Shown: in pieces, positions 22,346 through 25,654 of the stretch
Layout of the letters: each line of letters opens with the position of its first letter
Numbering within the stretch: position 1 is the first letter of the stretch
Source: Rhodoferax sp.
GTDB taxonomy: Bacteria; Pseudomonadota; Gammaproteobacteria; Burkholderiales; Burkholderiaceae_C
Reading direction: 5' to 3'
Assembly (NCBI GenBank): GCA_030833685.1
Contig: JAURGS010000007.1
Span: 1 to 25,654, forward strand
Length of the DNA: 25,654 nt
The notes under the pieces: model-generated
Databases searched by the model: none
What the model was told of the DNA's origin: nothing
What the model saw: only the letters and a program-made list of their open reading frames with translations
Program-made: the position numbers and the translations under genes

Positions 22346-24136
22346 ATGAGTTATGTCGCCCCCCTCAAGGACATGTTGTTCAACATCAAGCATCTGGCGC
22401 AGATCGACAATTTCGCGCAGATGCCGGGTATGGAGGATGCGAACCTTGAGACCGCTGGGGCCATTTTGGAAGAAGCGGCTAAATTTTGTGCGCAGGTGCT
22501 TGGCCCTCTGAACTGGGAAGGCGACAAAAATCCTGCCAAGTGGTCAAAAGAGGGTGTGAGCGCAACGCCGGGTTTCCAGTCTGCCTACCAGCAGTACATC
22601 GAGGCTGGCTGGCAGGGCTTGCAGCACCCGGTTGAATTTGGCGGGCAAGGCCTGCCCAAGACGATTGGTGCTGGTGTTGGCGAAATGCTCAACTCCTCGA
22701 ACATGAGCTTTGCTCTGTGCCCCTTTCTGACCGATGGTGCAATTGAAGCGCTGCTCACCGCCGGCTCTGATGAGCTCAAAAAGGTGTACCTGGAGAAGCT
22801 GGTCAGTGGACAGTGGAGCGGCACCATGAACCTGACCGAGCCGCAAGCGGGAAGTGATCTGGCGGCGGTGCGCACCCGCGCGCAGGCACAGCCAGACGGC
22901 AGTTTCAAGGTGTTTGGCACCAAGATCTATATCACCTGGGGTGAGCACGACCTCACAGAAAACATTATTCATCTGGTGCTGGCGCGCATCGATGGCGCCC
23001 CACCGGGTATCAAGGGTATTAGCTTGTTTGTGGTGCCTAAATTTCTGGTTAATGCAGACGGTTCAATTGGTGCGCGCAACGATGTGCATTGCGTGAGCAT
23101 TGAACACAAACTGGGCATCAAGGCCAGCCCCACTGCGGTGCTTCAGTACGGTGATCATGGCGGCGCGGTAGGCTATTTGGTGGGTGAAGAAAACAAGGGC
23201 CTGCAATACATGTTCATCATGATGAACGCAGCGCGCTATGCGGTGGGCGTTCAGGGGGTGGCTATTGCTCAGGCGGCCTACCAGCGTGCCGTTGAGTACG
23301 CTCGCACACGTGTTCAGAGTCGGCCAGTTGACGGCTCTCTGAGTGGCGCGGGCCCGATCATCTTGCACCCCGATGTCAAACGTATGCTCATGACCATTCG
23401 CTCGCATACCGAGGCCTGTCGGGCGATGTCGTGTGTGGCGGCTGCGGCCTACGACTTATCGCACCACCACCCGGAGTCCGAGGTGCGCGCCCAAAACCAG
23501 GCCTTCTATGAATTCTTGGTTCCGCTGGTCAAGGGCTATAGCACTGAGATGAGCTTGCAGGCCACCAGCCTGGCCGTCCAGGTCCATGGTGGCATGGGTT
23601 TCATTGAAGAGACAGGTGCTGCGCAGTACTACCGCGATGCCAAAATTCTGACCATTTACGAAGGCACCACGGCGATTCAGGCGAATGACTTGGTCGGGCG
23701 TAAAACAGTGCGTGATGGCGGGCAGACTGCGCGTGCGCTGGCTGAGCGCGTTCGATTGACTGAGACCGAACTTCTGGCATTGGACAACGCGGACGCCAAG
23801 GCAATGGCCAAGCGGCTGGCGCTTGCGCGGCAGTCGTTTGTCGCCGTCGTTGACTACGTGGCCAAACAGGCTGGTGGTGAACCGAACGCAGTTTTTGCCG
23901 GTAGCGTGCCGTACTTGATGTTGGCAGGTCAATTCATGGCGGGCTGGCAAATGGGCCGCTCCATGCTTGCTGCCTTGCGCGCAATCGATGAAGAAGACGA
24001 TGTGGCCTTCATGCGCGCCAAGGTCCAAACGGCCCGTTTTTATGGCGACCATGTTTTGTCAGGCGCTGCGGCGCTGCGAGACGCGATTGTCGAGGGTGCT
24101 GACAGCATTGTGGCCATGCCGGCCGAAGCGTTTTAG
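22346..24136 (+). CDS. Acyl-CoA dehydrogenase, long (about 600-residue) type
   Basis: This FAD enzyme introduces the 2,3 double bond into an acyl-CoA and reduces ETF. At 596 residues it belongs to the long family that includes DmdC-like 3-methylthiopropionyl-CoA dehydrogenases and many FadE-like proteins, not the 380-residue short type. The flavin/substrate region contains MNLTEPQAGSDLAAV and the catalytic base is E439 in the IYEGTTAIQ motif; VQVHGGMGFIEE precedes it. A C-terminal helical domain adds about 120 residues. ATG 22346 has GGAG nine bases upstream. Substrate assignment by name would be unsafe; many members act on ordinary or branched acyl chains. It directly follows etfBA. Confidence 0.92.
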   Translation: MSYVAPLKDMLFNIKHLAQIDNFAQMPGMEDANLETAGAILEEAAKFCAQVLGPLNWEGDKNPAKWSKEGVSATPGFQSAYQQYIEAGWQGLQHPVEFGGQGLPKTIGAGVGEMLNSSNMSFALCPFLTDGAIEALLTAGSDELKKVYLEKLVSGQWSGTMNLTEPQAGSDLAAVRTRAQAQPDGSFKVFGTKIYITWGEHDLTENIIHLVLARIDGAPPGIKGISLFVVPKFLVNADGSIGARNDVHCVSIEHKLGIKASPTAVLQYGDHGGAVGYLVGEENKGLQYMFIMMNAARYAVGVQGVAIAQAAYQRAVEYARTRVQSRPVDGSLSGAGPIILHPDVKRMLMTIRSHTEACRAMSCVAAAAYDLSHHHPESEVRAQNQAFYEFLVPLVKGYSTEMSLQATSLAVQVHGGMGFIEETGAAQYYRDAKILTIYEGTTAIQANDLVGRKTVRDGGQTARALAERVRLTETELLALDNADAKAMAKRLALARQSFVAVVDYVAKQAGGEPNAVFAGSVPYLMLAGQFMAGWQMGRSMLAALRAIDEEDDVAFMRAKVQTARFYGDHVLSGAAALRDAIVEGADSIVAMPAEAF

Positions 24137-24145
24137 GCGCCAGAC

Positions 24146-24177
24146 GCAGTAGCCCGTTCTGGGCATAAACTGCTTTT
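24146..24177 (+). terminator. Probable rho-independent terminator after the acyl-CoA dehydrogenase gene
   Basis: GCAGT (24146-24150) and GCCC (24152-24155) pair with GGGC (24161-24164) and ACTGC (24169-24173), an interrupted 9-pair stem with a GTTCT loop, followed at once by TTTT (24174-24177). It begins nine bases after the stop codon, in the right place to end the etfBA-dehydrogenase transcript. On the minus strand no T-run follows, so it would work in one direction only. Confidence 0.55.
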
Positions 24178-24211
24178 CAGGTGCGGTGGGCGCGGCGTTT
24201 GCCTCAAACGA

Positions 24212-25576
24212 TCAGGCCGCCCAGGTTGAGCCGTGTTCAGGCACTTGGGCGCGCCATCCAAGCTGGTGTTCAATGCGCCAGCGCAGCGCGTCTGCCGGCC
24301 CAACATCGCCATGCACCACAAACACCTGATCTGGCGCCTTGGGCATTTGGCCTAACCAGCCCAGCAGTTGGTTGGCATCAGCGTGCGCGGATGCAGACTG
24401 GAGTTGCACGATTTCTGCCGCCAGTGCCACGTCGCGCCCATGGATTCGCACACTGGCTGCACCCGAGGCCAGGCTGGCGCCACGGGTGCCAGGGGCCTGG
24501 TAGCCCGTCAGGACAATCATGTTGCGGTGATCGCCGGCATAGTGCGACAGGTGGTGCAAAACCCGCCCGCCAGTGGCCATACCGCTTGCTGACAGAATCA
24601 CCATCGGCCCGTGGCGGCTGGCCAGGGCCATCGAGTCCTCGGTGCTGCTGACCATCGTCGCACTGCGGGTCAGAGCGCGGGTGTCTTGGCGGCTTAGCCG
24701 GTGAGCGCCAATGTGTTTCTCGTAGAGATGCGTGGTTTGCACCGCCATCGGGCTGTCCAGGAAGACAGGCAGGGCGCTGGGCAGCTCCCCTTTGACCTTC
24801 AGAACGTCAATTGCGTGCAGCAGGGCTTGCGCGCGCCCAACCGCAAAGACGGGCACCACAGCCACGCCGCCGCGCTTAGCCACGCGTTGCAAAGCATCAC
24901 CCAACTCGGCAATCAGATTTTCATCGGGATGGATTCGATCACCGTAGGTGGACTCGATCAGTACCGTGTCGGCCTCAGGCGGGGGCTCGGGTGGGCTCAT
25001 CAGCAGATCGTCTGGCCGGCCCAGGTCACCTGAAAACAGAATGCGTCGTCCAGCCACCTCGACCAAGACACTGCTGGCGCCCAGAATGTGGCCAGCACTG
25101 CTCAGTGTCACCTGCCATCCCTTGAGCGGGCTAAAGGGTTCACCCATCTCGTGGGTTTGAAAGGCAGACAGCGATTCGATCGCCTCTTGGCGTGTGTACA
25201 GCGGCAGTGCAGTCGCGTGCTTGGACATTTTGTGCCGGTTGAGGAAGGCCGCGTCTTCCTCCTGTAAGTGTCCGCTGTCTGGCAGCAGGACGGCACACAG
25301 GTCGCGCGTCGCCGGCGTTGCAAAAACACGACCGCTGTAGCCTTCTTTGACCAGGAGTGGCAGGTAACCGCTGTGGTCAAGATGCGCGTGGGTCAGTACC
25401 AGGCCATCGATGTGGTTGGGCGCAACCGGTAGCGGATTCCAGTTTCGAAGCCTGAGTTGTTTGTAGCCCTGGAACAGGCCGCAATCGATCATCAGTGCTT
25501 GCTTGCCATGCTGCACGAGGTACTTGGACCCGGTGACCGTGCCAGCACCACCAAGAAAGCAGACGGTCACAGACAT
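24212..25576 (-). CDS. Beta-CASP metallo-beta-lactamase-fold RNA-processing protein
   Basis: The 454-residue protein is a metallo-beta-lactamase-fold nuclease with a beta-CASP insert, like bacterial and archaeal CPSF/Ysh1-type enzymes. The zinc motif HAHLDH is at 63-68; GHILGASS, FSGDLGR, ESTYGDR, SASGMATGGR and the final SAHAD follow in family order. Known relatives cut or trim RNA, some with 5'-3' exonuclease activity. No signal peptide is present. It is transcribed towards the acyl-CoA dehydrogenase gene and has no same-strand neighbour in the window. The ATG has no strong ribosome-binding site, but it sits immediately before the first conserved strand (VTVCFLGGAGTVTGS). Confidence 0.92.
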   Translation of the reverse strand: MSVTVCFLGGAGTVTGSKYLVQHGKQALMIDCGLFQGYKQLRLRNWNPLPVAPNHIDGLVLTHAHLDHSGYLPLLVKEGYSGRVFATPATRDLCAVLLPDSGHLQEEDAAFLNRHKMSKHATALPLYTRQEAIESLSAFQTHEMGEPFSPLKGWQVTLSSAGHILGASSVLVEVAGRRILFSGDLGRPDDLLMSPPEPPPEADTVLIESTYGDRIHPDENLIAELGDALQRVAKRGGVAVVPVFAVGRAQALLHAIDVLKVKGELPSALPVFLDSPMAVQTTHLYEKHIGAHRLSRQDTRALTRSATMVSSTEDSMALASRHGPMVILSASGMATGGRVLHHLSHYAGDHRNMIVLTGYQAPGTRGASLASGAASVRIHGRDVALAAEIVQLQSASAHADANQLLGWLGQMPKAPDQVFVVHGDVGPADALRWRIEHQLGWRAQVPEHGSTWAA

Positions 25577-25654
25577 GTTTGTTGCCGCCGTAATGCGTTG
25601 TCACTGGCGTCGCCTGAGGTAGGGTTACCCAAGTTGTCTTTTGCGCAGATGTGT

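Noticed and set aside
1..25654. Search for CRISPR arrays, tRNA or rRNA genes, transposases and phage genes
   Set aside because: No regularly spaced repeats, cloverleaf-like segments, transposase motifs or phage proteins were seen by reading; a tool scan could still find something short.

Overview
The window looks like a chromosomal stretch from a betaproteobacterium, most likely order Burkholderiales. The reasons are the moderately high G+C, frequent GTG starts, the livMGF plus beta-oxidation layout, EtfB/EtfA and a long acyl-CoA dehydrogenase of the type common in that order, and a moxR-DUF58-tgpA block. The organism was inferred from gene content and protein style only; no search was run. 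No rRNA, tRNA, insertion sequence, CRISPR array, phage gene or plasmid gene was recognised.

Layout. (1) 1-3006, plus strand: an unidentified C-terminus, a 46-codon remnant resembling the end of LivH, then livM, livG and livF of a branched-chain-amino-acid-type (HAAT) ABC importer, overlapping or abutting one another. (2) 3081-10289, plus strand: a catabolic run of bifunctional enoyl-CoA hydratase/3-hydroxyacyl-CoA dehydrogenase, thiolase, SDR, PaaI-type thioesterase, zinc-free MDR reductase, ElaA-type acetyltransferase and a second SDR. (3) 10470-14858, plus strand: HDOD protein, patatin-like lipase and the DNA-uptake channel ComEC, packed with 3-6 nt gaps. (4) 14951-20045, minus strand: moxR, DUF58, tgpA and mltB in transcription order, an envelope operon with overlapping or directly abutting genes. 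(5) 20046-20506: a divergent, palindrome-rich intergenic region. (6) 20507-24136, plus strand: etfB, etfA and an acyl-CoA dehydrogenase. (7) 24212-25576, minus strand: a beta-CASP metallo-beta-lactamase-fold RNA-processing protein, convergent with the dehydrogenase across a probable intrinsic terminator.

How the genes fit together. The Liv-type importer could bring in a carboxylate. The acyl-CoA dehydrogenase with ETF would perform the first oxidation of its CoA ester, the bifunctional enzyme hydration and the second oxidation, and the thiolase the cleavage. The SDRs, MDR reductase and thioesterase are plausible side-chain or overflow activities. No acyl-CoA ligase or transcriptional regulator is visible, so substrate and control are unknown.

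Most notable: LivF has Arg in place of the invariant Walker A Lys, and LivG has Ala in place of a signature-motif Gly. Both changes fall in the same predicted ATP site, while the opposite site looks normal. This sits beside an apparently broken livH, so the transporter is either an asymmetric-ATPase variant or decaying. I did not find a clearly new defence or mobile system.
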